Shown: positions 15,844 through 26,365, counted from the first letter of the stretch. The stretch is 64,000 bases of DNA from Bradyrhizobium sp. Ghvi (GCF_900115265.1 NZ_FOVU01000006.1:186001-250000); one strand, 5' to 3'. Program-made: numbers and translations. The notes: generated by a model not told the origin, from the sequence alone.

Positions 15844-17958
15844 ATGGATACGACAAAACTGCAGAAACGCGCGCCGATGTCGGCGATGCTCGACCCAAAA
15901 ATAGTAGTGCCCGCGATCCGCAGCTCCTTTGCCAAGCTCGATCCGCGGTTGATGATCAAGAACCCCGTGATGTTCGTGGTCGAGATCGTGGCCGTCCTGA
16001 CCACCGTGATCTTCCTGCGCGACCTCGTCACGGGCGGGTCAAATCTCGGCTTCACCTTCCAGATCATCGCCTGGCTCTGGTTCACGGTGCTGTTCGCCAA
16101 CTTCGCCGAAGCGGTCGCCGAAGGGCGCGGCAAGGCACAGGCGGAGTCGCTGCGCAAGACCCGCACCGAGAGCCAGGCCAAGCTCCTGACCGGCGCGGGC
16201 CAGGACTTCAAGCTGGTGCCGGGCACGAGCCTGAAGGTCGGCGACATCGTGCTGGTCGAGGCCGGCGATATCATCCCCTCCGATGGTGAGGTGATCGAGG
16301 GCGTCGCCTCGGTCAACGAAGCTGCGATTACTGGCGAGTCGGCGCCGGTCATTCGCGAATCCGGCGGCGACCGTTCGGCGGTCACAGGGGGCACCCAGGT
16401 GCTGTCCGACTGGATCCGCGTCCGCATCACCGCGGCGCAAGGCTCGACCTTCATCGACCGCATGATCAAGCTGGTCGAGGGCGCCGAGCGCGCCAAGACG
16501 CCGAACGAGATCGCGCTCAACATCCTGCTCGCCGGCCTCACCATCATCTTCGTGTTCGCCACCGTCACTATCCCGAGCTATGCCGCCTATGCCGGCGGCT
16601 CCATCTCGGTGATCGTGCTGGTCGCGCTGTTCGTGACGTTGATCCCGACCACGATCGGTGCGTTGCTGTCGGCGATCGGCATCGCCGGCATGGACCGTCT
16701 GGTGCGCTTCAACGTGCTGGCAATGTCCGGCCGCGCGGTCGAGGCGGCGGGCGACGTCGACACGCTGCTGCTCGACAAGACCGGCACGATCACCCTCGGG
16801 AACCGGCAGGCGACCGCCTTCCGGCCGGTGCGCGGCGTGACCGAGCAGGAGCTGGCGGACGCGGCCCAGCTGGCTTCCCTCGCCGACGAGACGCCGGAGG
16901 GGCGCTCCATCGTCGTGCTCGCCAAGGAAAAGTACGGCATTCGCGGTCGCGACATGGCCGAGCTTGGCGCGACTTTCATTCCGTTCACGGCGCAGACCCG
17001 CATGAGCGGCGTCGATGCCGGCGGTTCCTCGGTTCGCAAGGGCGCGGTCGATGCGATGCTGAATTATGTCGGCGGTGGCGCACCGGCCGCGATCGCGTCC
17101 GGCAACACGGCGCGTGCGATACAGCCTGCCGCACTGTCCGAGCTCGGCCGCGAGATCCAGGCGATTGCCGATGAGGTGTCGAAGTCCGGCGGCACGCCGC
17201 TGGCCGTCGCCAAGGACGGACGGCTGCTCGGGATCGTCCAGCTCAAGGACATCGTCAAGGGCGGCATCCGCGAGCGCTTCGCCGAGCTGCGTCGCATGGG
17301 CATCCGTACCGTCATGATCACCGGCGACAACCCGATGACCGCGGCTGCGATCGCGGCGGAAGCCGGTGTCGACGACTTCCTGGCGCAGGCAACGCCCGAG
17401 GACAAGCTCAAGCTGATCCGCGACGAGCAGGCCAAGGGCAAGCTGGTCGCGATGTGCGGCGACGGCACCAACGACGCGCCGGCGCTCGCGCAGGCCGATG
17501 TCGGTGTCGCCATGAACACCGGCACGCAGGCCGCGCGCGAGGCCGGCAACATGGTCGACCTCGACTCCAACCCGACCAAGCTGATCGAAGTGGTCGAGAT
17601 CGGCAAGCAGCTGTTGATGACGCGCGGTGCGCTGACGACGTTCTCGATCGCCAACGACGTCGCCAAGTATTTCGCGATCATCCCGGCGATGTTTCTGGCA
17701 TTCTACCCGCAGCTCAATGTGCTCAACGTCATGAGCCTGTCGAGCCCGCAGAGCGCCATCCTGTCGGCGATCATCTTCAACGCGCTCATCATCATCGGCT
17801 TGATCCCGCTGGCACTCAAGGGCGTGGCCTATCGTGCGGTCGGTGCCGGCGCGCTGCTTCGCCGCAACCTCCTGATCTACGGCCTTGGCGGCATCGTCAT
17901 TCCCTTCATCGGCATCAAGGCGATCGACCTCGTGGTTGTTGCCTTGCACCTCGCCTAA
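15844..17958 (+). CDS. kdpB: K+-transporting ATPase subunit B (KdpB), P-type ATPase
   Basis: 704 residues, the ATP-hydrolysing subunit. Its motifs include the actuator-domain [10 protein letters not shown], the phosphorylation motif [12 protein letters not shown] (Asp311) and, in the nucleotide and hinge regions, [29 protein letters not shown] and [20 protein letters not shown]. All catalytic residues are present. ATG 15844 with GGAG 8 nt upstream is the start. An upstream in-frame TTG abutting the kdpA stop has no ribosome-binding site. Unlike usual kdp operons, a 111-bp gap with a palindromic repeat separates it from kdpC. Confidence 0.99.
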   Translation: MDTTKLQKRAPMSAMLDPKIVVPAIRSSFAKLDPRLMIKNPVMFVVEIVAVLTTVIFLRDLVTGGSNLGFTFQIIAWLWFTVLFANFAEAVAEGRGKAQAESLRKTRTESQAKLLTGAGQDFKLVPGTSLKVGDIVLVEAGDIIPSDGEVIEGVASVNEAAITGESAPVIRESGGDRSAVTGGTQVLSDWIRVRITAAQGSTFIDRMIKLVEGAERAKTPNEIALNILLAGLTIIFVFATVTIPSYAAYAGGSISVIVLVALFVTLIPTTIGALLSAIGIAGMDRLVRFNVLAMSGRAVEAAGDVDTLLLDKTGTITLGNRQATAFRPVRGVTEQELADAAQLASLADETPEGRSIVVLAKEKYGIRGRDMAELGATFIPFTAQTRMSGVDAGGSSVRKGAVDAMLNYVGGGAPAAIASGNTARAIQPAALSELGREIQAIADEVSKSGGTPLAVAKDGRLLGIVQLKDIVKGGIRERFAELRRMGIRTVMITGDNPMTAAAIAAEAGVDDFLAQATPEDKLKLIRDEQAKGKLVAMCGDGTNDAPALAQADVGVAMNTGTQAAREAGNMVDLDSNPTKLIEVVEIGKQLLMTRGALTTFSIANDVAKYFAIIPAMFLAFYPQLNVLNVMSLSSPQSAILSAIIFNALIIIGLIPLALKGVAYRAVGAGALLRRNLLIYGLGGIVIPFIGIKAIDLVVVALHLA

Positions 17959-17961
17959 CCC

Positions 17962-18049
17962 CGTCATTGCGAGCGAAGCGAAGCAATCCAGAAATGTCCC
18001 CGCGGTTGACAGCCTGGATTGCTTCGTCGCTTCGCTCCTCGCAATGACG
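17962..18049. repeat. Palindromic intergenic repeat between kdpB and kdpC
   Basis: CGTCATTGCGAGCGAAGCG..CAATCCA (17962-17990) is mirrored by TGGATTGCTTCG..CTCCTCGCAATGACG (18015-18049), giving a long hairpin with a loop of about 24 bp. A single half-copy of the same wording is at 60248-60275. This CGTCATTGCGAG family is frequent in Bradyrhizobium genomes. Here it sits inside an operon, where it could attenuate transcription or stabilise the upstream mRNA. Confidence 0.8.
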
Positions 18050-18069
18050 AAAGAAAATGGAGACCCAAC

Positions 18070-18675
18070 ATGCTCAGAGAAATCCGACCTGCCATGGTCC
18101 TGCTCGTGGTGCTGACCGCCATCACTGGCCTGGCCTATCCGCTCGCCATGACCGGCATTGCCGGCGCAATCTTCCCTGCCAAGGCGCAAGGCAGCCTGAT
18201 CGAGAAGGACGGCAAGGTGATCGGCTCCGCCCTGATCGGGCAGGAGTTCAAAGACGACAAATACTTCCACGGCCGCCCGTCGGCGACGCTGGCGCCGGAT
18301 CCCAATGATTCGACCAAGTCGATCCCCGCGCCCTACAACGCCGCCAATTCGGGTGGCTCCAATCTCGGCCCGACCAGCAAGGCGCTGGCCGACCGGCTGA
18401 AGCAGGATGTGGACAAGCTGAAAGCCGAGAACCCGAACGCCCCGGTGCCTGTCGATCTGGTCACGACTTCGGCCAGCGGTCTCGACCCCGATATTTCGCC
18501 GGAAGCGGCGCATTTCCAGGTGCCGCGTGTGGCCAAGGCGCGGAATATGTCGGAGGACCAGCTCAATCAGCTGGTTGCCTCCAATACCCTGGGCCGTCTG
18601 GTCGGCCTGCTCGGCGAACCCAGGGTTAACGTTCTTGCGCTGAACCTCGCGCTGGATCGGGCAGCCGCGAAGTAG
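18070..18675 (+). CDS. kdpC: K+-transporting ATPase subunit C (KdpC)
   Basis: 201 residues. One N-terminal membrane helix ([20 protein letters not shown]) is followed by a periplasmic domain with the family motifs [41 protein letters not shown] and RVAKARNM. KdpC bridges KdpA and KdpB and raises nucleotide affinity. ATG 18070 is preceded by GGAGA at about 8 nt. The gene is intact despite the repeat upstream of it, and kdpD follows 40 bp later. Confidence 0.98.
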   Translation: MLREIRPAMVLLVVLTAITGLAYPLAMTGIAGAIFPAKAQGSLIEKDGKVIGSALIGQEFKDDKYFHGRPSATLAPDPNDSTKSIPAPYNAANSGGSNLGPTSKALADRLKQDVDKLKAENPNAPVPVDLVTTSASGLDPDISPEAAHFQVPRVAKARNMSEDQLNQLVASNTLGRLVGLLGEPRVNVLALNLALDRAAAK

Positions 18676-18715
18676 CGCTCTAGGCTCGGAATATCAGGAC
18701 GATTATATTCGGCTG

Positions 18716-21439
18716 ATGGTTCAACAGCGTCGCGATCCCGAACAACGTCCGTCGCCGGAGGCGCTGCTGGAAGCCGCGCGCCGGGAGGAGAGCGCGAGCG
18801 GCAAGCTGAAGATCTTTGTCGGCGCCGCCCCCGGCGTCGGCAAGACCTACGAGATGCTGCAAAGCGCCCATGCCAGGCGCAACGCCGGCATCGACGTCGT
18901 GGTCGGCTTCGTCGAGACCCATGGCCGCGCCGAAACCGAAGCGCTGGTGCGAGGACTGGAAGTCGTCCCGCGCAAGCGGCTCGATTACCGCGGACAGATC
19001 GTCGAAGAGATGGACCTCGACGCCGTGATTGCGCGACGACCGAAGATCGCTCTGGTCGACGAACTCGCCCACACCAACGCTGCCGGCAGTCGTCACCCCA
19101 AGCGCTATCTCGACGTCGAGGAGCTGCTGTCCCACGGCATCGACGTCTACACCGCCGTCAACATCCAGCACATCGAGAGCCTGAACGACGTCGTCGCCCA
19201 GATCACGCATGTTCGCGTGCGCGAGACCGTGCCGGATTCGATCTTCGACCGCGCCGATGCGATCGAACTGATCGACCTCACGCCGGACGATCTGATCCAG
19301 CGCCTGCGCGAAGGCAAGGTCTATGTCCCCAAGCAGGCCGAGCGGGCGTTGGAGCATTACTTCTCGCCGGGCAATCTCACCGCGCTGCGCGAGCTTGCGC
19401 TGCGGCGTACGGCGGAACGGGTCGACGAGCAGCTGCTCACTCACATGCAGGCCAATGCCATCGCCGGTCCCTGGGCCGCGGGCGAGCGCATCCTGGTCTG
19501 TGTCAGTGAGGACCCGCGCGCAGCTGGGCTGGTCCGGTATACGAAGCGGCTGGCCGACCGGCTGCATGCGCCGTTCACCGCGCTCTCGATCGAGACGCGC
19601 CGCTCGCTTCAACTCTCGGACAGGGAGCGCGACCGGCTCGCCGATACGCTGCGGCTCGCCGAATTGCTCGGCGGCGAGGCGCTGACCATTCCGGCGGTCG
19701 GCCGGCGCATCGCTGACGACATCATCAATTTCGCGCAAGGCAACAACGTCACCCAGATCGTGATCGGCAAGTCGTCCCGCTCGCGCTGGTTCGAGATGAC
19801 GCGCGGCTCGGTCGTGCACGACCTGGTGCGTCGCGCCGGCAACATCACCGTGCATGTCATCGCCGGTAACGAGCTGCCCGACGAGGCCGCGGCCGGGAAC
19901 GCGGTGCAAACCGCAGTGCGGCCCGAACCGTTCGATCCGCTGCCCTATCTGAAGGCGCTCGGAATTGTGCTGATCGGTCTCGGCGCCGCCGAACTGATCC
20001 AGCCCCATTTCGGCATCGAGAACGTCGATCTCGTGCTGCTGACGTCGGTCGTTGCGGTTGCCGTGCGTTACGGCTTGTGGCCGTCGCTGCTGGCGACGGT
20101 GGCGGCGTCGCTCTGCTACAATTTCTTCTTCATCCCGCCGATCTACACCTTCACGATCACCGATCCGACCAACGTCGCCGCCTTCGTCCTGTTCACGGTG
20201 GTGGCGATGCTCGTCTCCAACGTCGCAGCCCGCGTGCGCACGCAGGCCGACACCGCGATCGGCCGGATCAGGATGACCGAGCAGCTCTATGCCTTCAGCC
20301 GCAAGCTCGCCGGCACCGCGACGCTGGACGACGTGTTGTGGGCGACAGCCTATCAGATCGCGTTGATGCTGAAGGTCCGCGTGGTGCTGCTGCTGCCGGA
20401 GGACGGGCTCTTGACGGTGAAATCCGGCTATCCGCCGGAAGATCAGCTCGACCAGGCCGACCTCGCCGCCGCCAACTGGGCCTGGAGCAATGATCGCTCC
20501 GCCGGCCGCGGTGCCGATACGCTGCCGGGCGCAAAGCGGCTGTTCCTGCCGATGCGCACCGGGCGCGGGCCGATCGGGGTGATCGGCATCGACAACGATC
20601 GCACCGGCCCGCTGCTGACGCCGGACCAGCGCCGGCTGCTGGACGCGCTGGTCGACCAGGGCGCGCTCGCGATCGAGCGCGTGCTGCTGGTCGAGGACAT
20701 GGACCGCGTCAAGCGCACCGTCGAATCCGAGCGGCTGCGTTCCGCACTGTTGACCTCGATCTCGCACGATCTGAAGACGCCGCTGGCCTCGGTGCTGGGC
20801 GCGGCCTCGACCATGCGCGATCTCGCCGGCGCGCTGTCCGACACCGAGAAGCGCGACCTCCTCGCCACCGTGATCGACGAATCCGAGCGGCTCAACCGCT
20901 TCATCGCCAATCTGCTCGACATGACCAAACTCGAGTCCGGCGCCATCGTGCCCAACACGGCACTGCACGATCTCGGCGAGATCGTCGGCAGCGCGCTGCG
21001 GCGGGCATCCAAGATCCTGACTGCTCACAAGGTGGAGCTGGTCCTCGCCGCGGATCTGCCGATGCTCGAGCTCGATGCCGTGCTGTTCGAGCAGGTGCTG
21101 TTCAACCTGCTCGATAACGCCGCGAAATATTCGCCGCTCGACACCACTGTCGCGATCAGGAGCCGGCGCGAGCGCGACCAGGTGGTGCTTGATATCGTCG
21201 ACGAAGGCGCCGGCATCCCGCCCGACGAGCTCGAAAGCGTGTTCGACAAGTTCTATCGCGTGCAGAAGGGCGATCACATCCGTCCCGGCACCGGGCTCGG
21301 GCTCGCCATCTCCCGCGGCTTCGTCGAGGCGATGGGCGGCACGATCTCGGCCGCCAATCGCAACGACCGGAGCGGCGCGATCCTCACCATCCGTCTGCCG
21401 GTCCCGGTTCAGACCCAGGCATTGGATACCGCCGCATGA
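18716..21439 (+). CDS. kdpD: Sensor histidine kinase KdpD
   Basis: 907 residues, full family length. The N-terminal cytosolic KdpD domain carries Walker A (GAAPGVGKTYEML) and Walker B-like LVDELAHTNAAGSRHPKRY. A USP-like domain follows (VCVSEDPRAAG, IVIGKSSRSRW), then four close membrane helices (about residues 410-510), a GAF domain, HisKA with SISHDLKTPLAS (His684) and HATPase (LLDNAAKYSP, GTGLGLAIS). It senses low K+ or ionic stress and phosphorylates KdpE. The stop overlaps the kdpE start as ATGA. Confidence 0.98.
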   Translation: MVQQRRDPEQRPSPEALLEAARREESASGKLKIFVGAAPGVGKTYEMLQSAHARRNAGIDVVVGFVETHGRAETEALVRGLEVVPRKRLDYRGQIVEEMDLDAVIARRPKIALVDELAHTNAAGSRHPKRYLDVEELLSHGIDVYTAVNIQHIESLNDVVAQITHVRVRETVPDSIFDRADAIELIDLTPDDLIQRLREGKVYVPKQAERALEHYFSPGNLTALRELALRRTAERVDEQLLTHMQANAIAGPWAAGERILVCVSEDPRAAGLVRYTKRLADRLHAPFTALSIETRRSLQLSDRERDRLADTLRLAELLGGEALTIPAVGRRIADDIINFAQGNNVTQIVIGKSSRSRWFEMTRGSVVHDLVRRAGNITVHVIAGNELPDEAAAGNAVQTAVRPEPFDPLPYLKALGIVLIGLGAAELIQPHFGIENVDLVLLTSVVAVAVRYGLWPSLLATVAASLCYNFFFIPPIYTFTITDPTNVAAFVLFTVVAMLVSNVAARVRTQADTAIGRIRMTEQLYAFSRKLAGTATLDDVLWATAYQIALMLKVRVVLLLPEDGLLTVKSGYPPEDQLDQADLAAANWAWSNDRSAGRGADTLPGAKRLFLPMRTGRGPIGVIGIDNDRTGPLLTPDQRRLLDALVDQGALAIERVLLVEDMDRVKRTVESERLRSALLTSISHDLKTPLASVLGAASTMRDLAGALSDTEKRDLLATVIDESERLNRFIANLLDMTKLESGAIVPNTALHDLGEIVGSALRRASKILTAHKVELVLAADLPMLELDAVLFEQVLFNLLDNAAKYSPLDTTVAIRSRRERDQVVLDIVDEGAGIPPDELESVFDKFYRVQKGDHIRPGTGLGLAISRGFVEAMGGTISAANRNDRSGAILTIRLPVPVQTQALDTAA

Positions 21440-22125
21440 GCGCCGCCCCGATCAAGGTCCTGGTCATCGACGACGAGCCGCCGATCCGCAAATTGCTGCG
21501 GATGGGGCTGTCGACGCAAGGCTATGAGATATTGGAGGCGTCGAACGGCAGAGGCGCGCTGGAGAAGCTCGCCGAGCAGCCGGCGGTGATCATCCTGGAT
21601 CTCGGCCTGCCCGACATCCAGGGCCACGAGCTGCTACGTACCATCCGCGCGCGCAACGAGAGCGTGCCGATCGTGGTGCTGTCGAGCCGCGGCGATGAGG
21701 CCGGCAAGGTGCAGGCGCTCGATCTCGGCGCCGATGATTATCTGACAAAGCCATTCGGCATGAACGAGCTGCTGGCGCGCCTGCGCGCCGCGCTGCGGCA
21801 CCAGCTCCAGGTGCAGGGCGAACGCCCGGTGTTTCGCAGCGGCGATCTCTCGGTCGATCTCGTCCGCCGCATCGTCAAGCTCGGCGAGCGCGAGATAAAA
21901 CTGTCGCCGAAGGAATACGACCTGCTGCGCGTGCTGGTGCAGCATGCCGGCAAGGTGCTGACCCACAGATTTCTGCTCAAGGAGCTCTGGGACGAGCTGA
22001 CCGACGCACAATACTTGCGCGTCTACGTCCGCCAGCTGCGGCAGAAGATCGAAGCCGATCCGGAACGGCCGCAATATGTTTTGACCGAGACGGGGATCGG
22101 GTATCGGCTGAAGGCGGGGGATTAG
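21436..22125 (+). CDS. kdpE: Response regulator KdpE
   Basis: 229 residues, OmpR/PhoB family. The receiver domain contains VIDDEPPIRK, phospho-acceptor Asp55 (IILDLGLPD), the switch region VVLSSRGDE and Lys in DYLTKPFG. The C-terminal winged helix includes EREIKLSPKEYDLLRVLVQH and YLRVYVRQLRQKIE. It activates the kdp structural genes, plausibly through the palindrome at 13647-13716. It is translationally coupled to kdpD by a 4-bp overlap and is the last gene of the locus. Confidence 0.98.
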   Translation: MSAAPIKVLVIDDEPPIRKLLRMGLSTQGYEILEASNGRGALEKLAEQPAVIILDLGLPDIQGHELLRTIRARNESVPIVVLSSRGDEAGKVQALDLGADDYLTKPFGMNELLARLRAALRHQLQVQGERPVFRSGDLSVDLVRRIVKLGEREIKLSPKEYDLLRVLVQHAGKVLTHRFLLKELWDELTDAQYLRVYVRQLRQKIEADPERPQYVLTETGIGYRLKAGD

Positions 22126-22167
22126 CTCGTTGTGCCGGCAGCGTCGAGCGCTTTCTTGAGGCACACT

Positions 22168-22252
22168 CGTCATGGCCGGGCTTGACCCGGCCATCCACGC
22201 GCCTCAACACGCGGGATAGACGTGGATGCCCGGCTCAAGCCCGGGCATGACG
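22168..22252. repeat. Palindromic intergenic repeat between kdpE and ku
   Basis: CGTCATGGCCGGGCTTGACCC (from 22168) mirrors CAAGCCCGGGCATGACG (to 22252), with the inner pair CCATCCACG and CGTGGATG. The gap lies between convergent genes, so the element may double as a terminator. It is another abundant rhizobial repeat type and has no coding potential. Confidence 0.75.
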
Positions 22253-22296
22253 AGAGAGGGTTGTGGCGCGATCCCGCATCGCATTGACGGCGTAAA

Positions 22297-23181
22297 TCAG
22301 CCAGCCTTCCGATGCCGCGCCGTCGAACGATGGGCCTTCCTCGCAGCTTGCCGTCGCCCTGTCGCCCGTCTTGCATGGGACTTCGTCGCCGTCTTCTTTC
22401 CGCCGCGACCCTTCAGGCTCTGCTTCAGCGCATCCATCAGGCTGACGACGTTGCTCGGGCGCTCCTCCGGTTCGGGCAGCTCGATGGTCTTGCCGCTCGC
22501 CTTGCGTTTCACCAGGGCTTTCAGCGCGGTCTCGTATTCGTCCTTGAACTTGCTCGGATCGAAATGCGCCGCCTTGGTGTGCAGGATGTGGCCGGCGAGA
22601 TCGACCATGTCCCTCGTGATCTTCGGGCTCTTGATGTCGTCGAAGAACTGGTCCTCGTCGCGCAGCTCGTAAGGGAAGCGCAAGGTGGTGCCGAGCAGGC
22701 CCTTGCCGAGCGGCTCGATCGCAATGATGTGCTCGCGGTTGGTGAGCACGATCTTGGCGAGCGCGACGCGGTCCTGGTCCTTCATGGCGTCGCGGATCAC
22801 CGCGAAGGCATCGACGGCCGCCTTGCCGTCGGGCGCGATGTAATAGGGATGGTTGAGATAGCGCTGGTCGATCTCCTCGCTCGGCACGAAGCTCTCGATG
22901 TCGATGGTGTGGTTGCTCTCGATCTGGACAGCCTCGAGCTCCTCCGGCTCGATCTCGACATATTTGCCCTTGCGCAGCTCGTAGCCGCGGCCCTTCTGGT
23001 CGCTCTCGACCACGTCGCCGGTCTCCGAATCGATCATCTGCTGCTTGAGCCGGTTCCCGGTCTCACGGTTGATCAGGTGAAACCGCGTCTTCTCGGCGGC
23101 GGTGGTCGCGGGATAGAGCACGACCGGGCAACTGACCAGCGACAGCTTCAACGTTCCCTTCCAATAAGCACGCGGGGCCAT
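22297..23181 (-). CDS. ku: Non-homologous end-joining protein Ku
   Basis: 294 residues. Bacterial Ku homodimers ring DNA ends and recruit Lig[21 protein letters not shown] opens the beta-barrel core, [20 protein letters not shown] and the [20 protein letters not shown] region are typical, and the protein ends in a very basic Lys/Arg/Ala tail (from about residue 258) of the kind that binds DNA. ATG 23181 has GGAG 7 nt upstream. It is divergent from ligD across 116 bp that hold two overlapping EcfG-like promoters, implying stationary-phase or stress expression. Confidence 0.97.
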   Translation of the reverse strand: MAPRAYWKGTLKLSLVSCPVVLYPATTAAEKTRFHLINRETGNRLKQQMIDSETGDVVESDQKGRGYELRKGKYVEIEPEELEAVQIESNHTIDIESFVPSEEIDQRYLNHPYYIAPDGKAAVDAFAVIRDAMKDQDRVALAKIVLTNREHIIAIEPLGKGLLGTTLRFPYELRDEDQFFDDIKSPKITRDMVDLAGHILHTKAAHFDPSKFKDEYETALKALVKRKASGKTIELPEPEERPSNVVSLMDALKQSLKGRGGKKTATKSHARRATGRRQAARKAHRSTARHRKAG

Positions 23182-23210
23182 TCCATTCTCCAGTGATTTC
23201 AAGGCGTTTT

Positions 23211-23235
23211 GGAACCCCAACCGTTCGCCGGGGTT
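23211..23235 (+). promoter_or_regulatory. EcfG-like promoter toward ligD
   Basis: GGAAC (23211-23215), 16 bases, then GGTT (23232-23235), against the general-stress consensus GGAAC-N16/17-CGTT (one mismatch). Transcription would start near 23242, about 56 nt before the GTG at 23298. Confidence 0.5.
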
Positions 23236-23243
23236 TTGGTTCC
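23219..23243 (-). promoter_or_regulatory. EcfG-like promoter toward ku
   Basis: On the minus strand GGAAC (23243-23239), 16 bases, then GGTT (23222-23219). It is nearly a mirror image of the plus-strand promoter, so the two boxes interlock in one 33-bp imperfect palindrome. The transcription start would be about 30 nt before the ku ATG. Confidence 0.5.
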
Positions 23244-23297
23244 GGGCGGGACTTTGGCCGTGATAGGCTGAATGTCGAAAGAGAAGCGGGACTGGTC

Positions 23298-25979
23298 GTG
23301 CTGCAGAAACTCTCCACTTACCGAAAGAAGCGTGATTTCGAGAAGACGCCCGAGCCGTCGGGCAAGACCGCCGTGGCGCCTTCGAAGCAGCGGCGCTTTG
23401 TGATCCAGAAGCATGATGCGACCCGGCTGCATTACGATCTCCGTCTCGAATTCGACGGCGTATTCAAGTCGTGGGCCGTGACGAAAGGGCCCTCGCTCGA
23501 TCCGCACGACAAGCGGCTGGCGGTCGAGGTCGAGGATCACCCGCTCGACTATGGCGATTTCGAAGGCACGATTCCGGAAGGGCAGTATGGCGGCGGCACC
23601 GTGATGCTGTGGGACCGCGGCACCTGGGAGTGCGATGATCCGGAAGCCGGCTTCAAGAAAGGCGACCTCAAGTTCACGCTGCACGGCGAGAAGCTGCATG
23701 GCAGCTGGGTGCTGGTGCGCATGCGCAACCGCGGCGGCGAGAAGCGCACCAATTGGCTGCTGATCAAGCATCGCGACGAATATGTCCGCGAGGGCTCGGA
23801 TAATGACGTTCTCGAGGAGGACAAGTCCGTCGCCTCCGGCCGGGCGATGGAGCAGATCGCCGAAGGAAAGGGGCGCGCGCCCAAGCCGTTCATGTTGGCG
23901 AAGGGCAAGGGCAAGGCCGATGCGGTCTGGCAGTCCGATCGCAAGGAGGAGACCAAAGGCAGGACCGTGCAGCCGGCGCCGCGCACAGCGTTGAAGGCGC
24001 GAAAGACGGCCAAGAAGACGACGACGGCCGCGAACGCCAAAAAGGTCTCGGAGATGCCGGATTTCGTCGCACCGCAGCTCTGCACCTCGGTCGAGCGTCC
24101 GCCGGCGGGCGACGGCTGGTGCCACGAGATCAAGTTCGACGGTTATCGCGTGCAGCTCCGGGTCGAGGATGGCGAGGCGACCCTGAAGACGCGCAAGGGC
24201 CTCGATTGGACGGATAAGTTTGCGAGCATCGCGAAGGAGGCCGGCACGCTGCCGGACGTGATGATCGACGGCGAAATCGTCGCGCTCGATCACACCGGCG
24301 CGCCGAATTTTTCCTCGCTTCAGGCCGCGCTGTCGGATGGCAAGACCGAGGACCTCATCTTCTTTGCCTTCGATCTGTTGTTTGCCGAGGGACAAGATTA
24401 TCGCCGGCTGCCGCTCGGCGAACGCAAGGCACGACTCAAGGAATTGCTGGAGGCGCGCAAGCGGAAGTCGGCGCAGATCCGCTATGTCGAGCATTTCGAG
24501 AGCGGCGGCGATGCGGTGCTGCAATCGGCCTGCAAGCTCGAGCTCGAAGGCGTGGTCTCCAAGAAGCTGGACGCGCCCTACCGCTCCGGCCGCACCGAGA
24601 GCTGGACGAAATCAAAATGCCGCGCCGGCCATGAGGTCGTGATCGGCGGCTACAAGACCACCAATGGCAAATTCCGCTCCTTGATGGCCGGCGTGCATCG
24701 CGGCGACCATCTCGTCTTCGTCGGCATGGTCGGGACCGGCTTTGGCGCCGACAAGATCAAGCGTCTCATGCCGTCGCTGAAGGCCATGGAAGCCAAGGAG
24801 AGTCCCTTCGGCGGCAAGAATGCACCGAAGAAAACCCGCGACGTGCATTGGCTGAAGCCCGAGCTCGTCGCCGAGATCGAATTCGCCGGCTTCACCGCCG
24901 ACGGCAATATCCGCCAGGCTGCGTTCAAGGGTCTGCGTCAGGACAAGCCAGCCGAGGAGGTCGAGGCCGAGACACCTGTGGATACCGAGCTCGCCGAGCC
25001 TTCGACCAGGGGACGGGCGAAGTCCTCCGCAAATGCGAAATCCGTTCGCTCCGCGAAGCAGGCAGCTGGCACCGCGGAGGTGATGGGTGTCGTCATCTCC
25101 AAGCCCGACAAGGAGCTGTGGCCCGATGATGGAGAAGGTGCTCCGGTCACCAAGCTCGATCTCGCACGCTATCTCGAGGCCGTCGGCGAATGGATGATCG
25201 TGCACCTCAAGGGGCGGCCGTGCTCGTTGATTCGCGCCCCTGATGGCATCAAGGGCGAATGCTTCTTCCAGCGCCATGCCATGCAAGGCACGTCGAACCT
25301 GCTGGAGCTCGCAAGAGTCTCGGGCGATCGCAAGCCCTATTTGCAGATCGACCGCATCGAGGGGCTCGCTGCCGTTGCGCAGATCGGCGGTGTCGAGCTG
25401 CATCCCTGGAACTGCGCGCCCAATGCCTACGACACGCCGGGGCGGCTGGTGTTCGATCTCGACCCCGCGCCTGAGGTCGACTTCGCCGACGTCGTCCAGG
25501 CGGCGAAGGAGATGCGGCAGCGTCTGACCGATCTCGGCATGGAGAGCTTCTGCAAGACCACCGGCGGCAAGGGCCTCCACGTCGTGGTGCCGCTGCTTCA
25601 CGGCGCGCGCGACAAGGTGGACTGGAAGGAGGCCAAGGCGTTTGCGCAGGGCGTCTGCCAGTGGATGGCGGATGACGATCCCGAGCGCTATCTGCTCAAC
25701 ATGTCGAAGAAGCTGCGCAAGGGAAAGATCTTCCTCGATTATCTGCGCAATGACCGCATGTCGACCGCGGTGGCTCCGCTGTCGCCGCGCGCGCGTGCCG
25801 GCGCCACGGTGTCGATGCCGCTGACTTGGGCGCAGGTGAAGGGTGATCTCGATCCGAAGAAGTATACGCTGCGTACGGTGCCCGGCCTGTTGTCGCGCTC
25901 GAAGGCCTGGGACGGCTATGACGACGCGGCCACCTCGATCAAGGCGGCGATGAAAAAGTTGGCGGGGAAAAAGAAATAG
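23298..25979 (+). CDS. ligD: Multifunctional ATP-dependent DNA ligase LigD (PE-LIG-POL)
   Basis: About 893 residues in three domains. The N-terminal 3'-phosphoesterase has [18 protein letters not shown] and the segment after [11 protein letters not shown] Lys/Ala-rich linker (about 210-250) follows, then the ligase with adenylated Lys279 in [11 protein letters not shown] and motif [11 protein letters not shown]. The C-terminal archaeo-eukaryotic primase-like polymerase has [10 protein letters not shown] (Asp720, Asp722) and [14 protein letters not shown]. It repairs double-strand breaks with Ku. The GTG at 23298 (then [13 protein letters not shown]) is the likely start. A longer in-frame ATG at 23193 would overlap the promoter region and the ku leader. 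Confidence 0.96.
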   Translation: MLQKLSTYRKKRDFEKTPEPSGKTAVAPSKQRRFVIQKHDATRLHYDLRLEFDGVFKSWAVTKGPSLDPHDKRLAVEVEDHPLDYGDFEGTIPEGQYGGGTVMLWDRGTWECDDPEAGFKKGDLKFTLHGEKLHGSWVLVRMRNRGGEKRTNWLLIKHRDEYVREGSDNDVLEEDKSVASGRAMEQIAEGKGRAPKPFMLAKGKGKADAVWQSDRKEETKGRTVQPAPRTALKARKTAKKTTTAANAKKVSEMPDFVAPQLCTSVERPPAGDGWCHEIKFDGYRVQLRVEDGEATLKTRKGLDWTDKFASIAKEAGTLPDVMIDGEIVALDHTGAPNFSSLQAALSDGKTEDLIFFAFDLLFAEGQDYRRLPLGERKARLKELLEARKRKSAQIRYVEHFESGGDAVLQSACKLELEGVVSKKLDAPYRSGRTESWTKSKCRAGHEVVIGGYKTTNGKFRSLMAGVHRGDHLVFVGMVGTGFGADKIKRLMPSLKAMEAKESPFGGKNAPKKTRDVHWLKPELVAEIEFAGFTADGNIRQAAFKGLRQDKPAEEVEAETPVDTELAEPSTRGRAKSSANAKSVRSAKQAAGTAEVMGVVISKPDKELWPDDGEGAPVTKLDLARYLEAVGEWMIVHLKGRPCSLIRAPDGIKGECFFQRHAMQGTSNLLELARVSGDRKPYLQIDRIEGLAAVAQIGGVELHPWNCAPNAYDTPGRLVFDLDPAPEVDFADVVQAAKEMRQRLTDLGMESFCKTTGGKGLHVVVPLLHGARDKVDWKEAKAFAQGVCQWMADDDPERYLLNMSKKLRKGKIFLDYLRNDRMSTAVAPLSPRARAGATVSMPLTWAQVKGDLDPKKYTLRTVPGLLSRSKAWDGYDDAATSIKAAMKKLAGKKK

Positions 25980-25980
25980 G

Positions 25981-26120
25981 GTGGGTTAACCCTGCGATTG
26001 CGCAAAGCGCAATCGCTCGGCGTAACCCACCCCTTGTGTCTGCGCGTGGAAACCAAAGAGGTGGGTTACGCCGAACAAATGAGCTTCGTTCGCGCATTTG
26101 CGGGGCCAACCGACCCTACC
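25981..26120. repeat. Composite palindromic repeat behind ligD
   Basis: A perfect hairpin GCGATTGCGC-AAA-GCGCAATCGC (25994-26016) is nested in GTGGGTTA (25981-25988) and TAACCCAC (26023-26030). A second GTGGGTTACGCCG copy starts at 26061 and continues into a GCTTCGTTCGCGCATTTGCG stretch. The first hairpin begins 2 bp after the ligD stop and probably terminates it. The family is common in Bradyrhizobium. Confidence 0.75.
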
Positions 26121-26137
26121 AGATCGTCGCAGTGTCG

Positions 26138-26302
26138 CTAGATCCTTCCCATCAGCACCAGGATCAGCAGAATGATGATGACGAGCCCGAGGCCGCCGCC
26201 GCCGTAATAGCCGGTGCCATAGAACGGGCCGCCGCCAATGCCGCTGAAGCCGCCGAGCAGTGCGATGATCAGGATGATCAGAACGATCAGGCCAATAGAC
26301 AT
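26138..26302 (-). CDS. DUF3309 family small membrane protein
   Basis: 54 residues: MSIGLIVLIILIIALLGGFS, a Gly/Tyr-rich turn (GIGGGPFYGTGYYGGGGLG) and a second hydrophobic helix LVIIILLILVLMGRI. This helix-glycine-helix layout is that of DUF3309. GGAGG lies 7 nt before the ATG at 26302. An in-frame upstream ATG at 26329 is less likely. An EcfG-like promoter is present at 26366-26390, fitting the family's reported occurrence among stress-induced small proteins. Function unknown. Confidence 0.85.
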   Translation of the reverse strand: MSIGLIVLIILIIALLGGFSGIGGGPFYGTGYYGGGGLGLVIIILLILVLMGRI

Positions 26303-26365
26303 GCGAATCTCCTCCAGCCCTTTTTTCAAAGGGTCGTTTGCACCTGTCCCCTGTGGTGCGGAGGC

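Noticed and set aside
16039-18513. Very long open frame on the minus strand opposite kdpB (about 820 codons)
   Set aside because: It is the GC-rich third-position shadow of kdpB. Its product is low-complexity (Arg, Asp, His, Gln rich), has no ribosome-binding site and matches no family, whereas KdpB has every motif.
18680-21277. 865-codon minus-strand frame opposite kdpD
   Set aside because: Antisense shadow with His/Arg/Gln-rich composition. KdpD on the plus strand is complete with kinase and P-loop motifs.
22168-26120. Intergenic palindromes considered as attachment sites or small RNA genes
   Set aside because: They match the dispersed repeat types seen elsewhere in the window and in Bradyrhizobium. 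No integrase, tRNA or promoter-terminator pair supports either idea.
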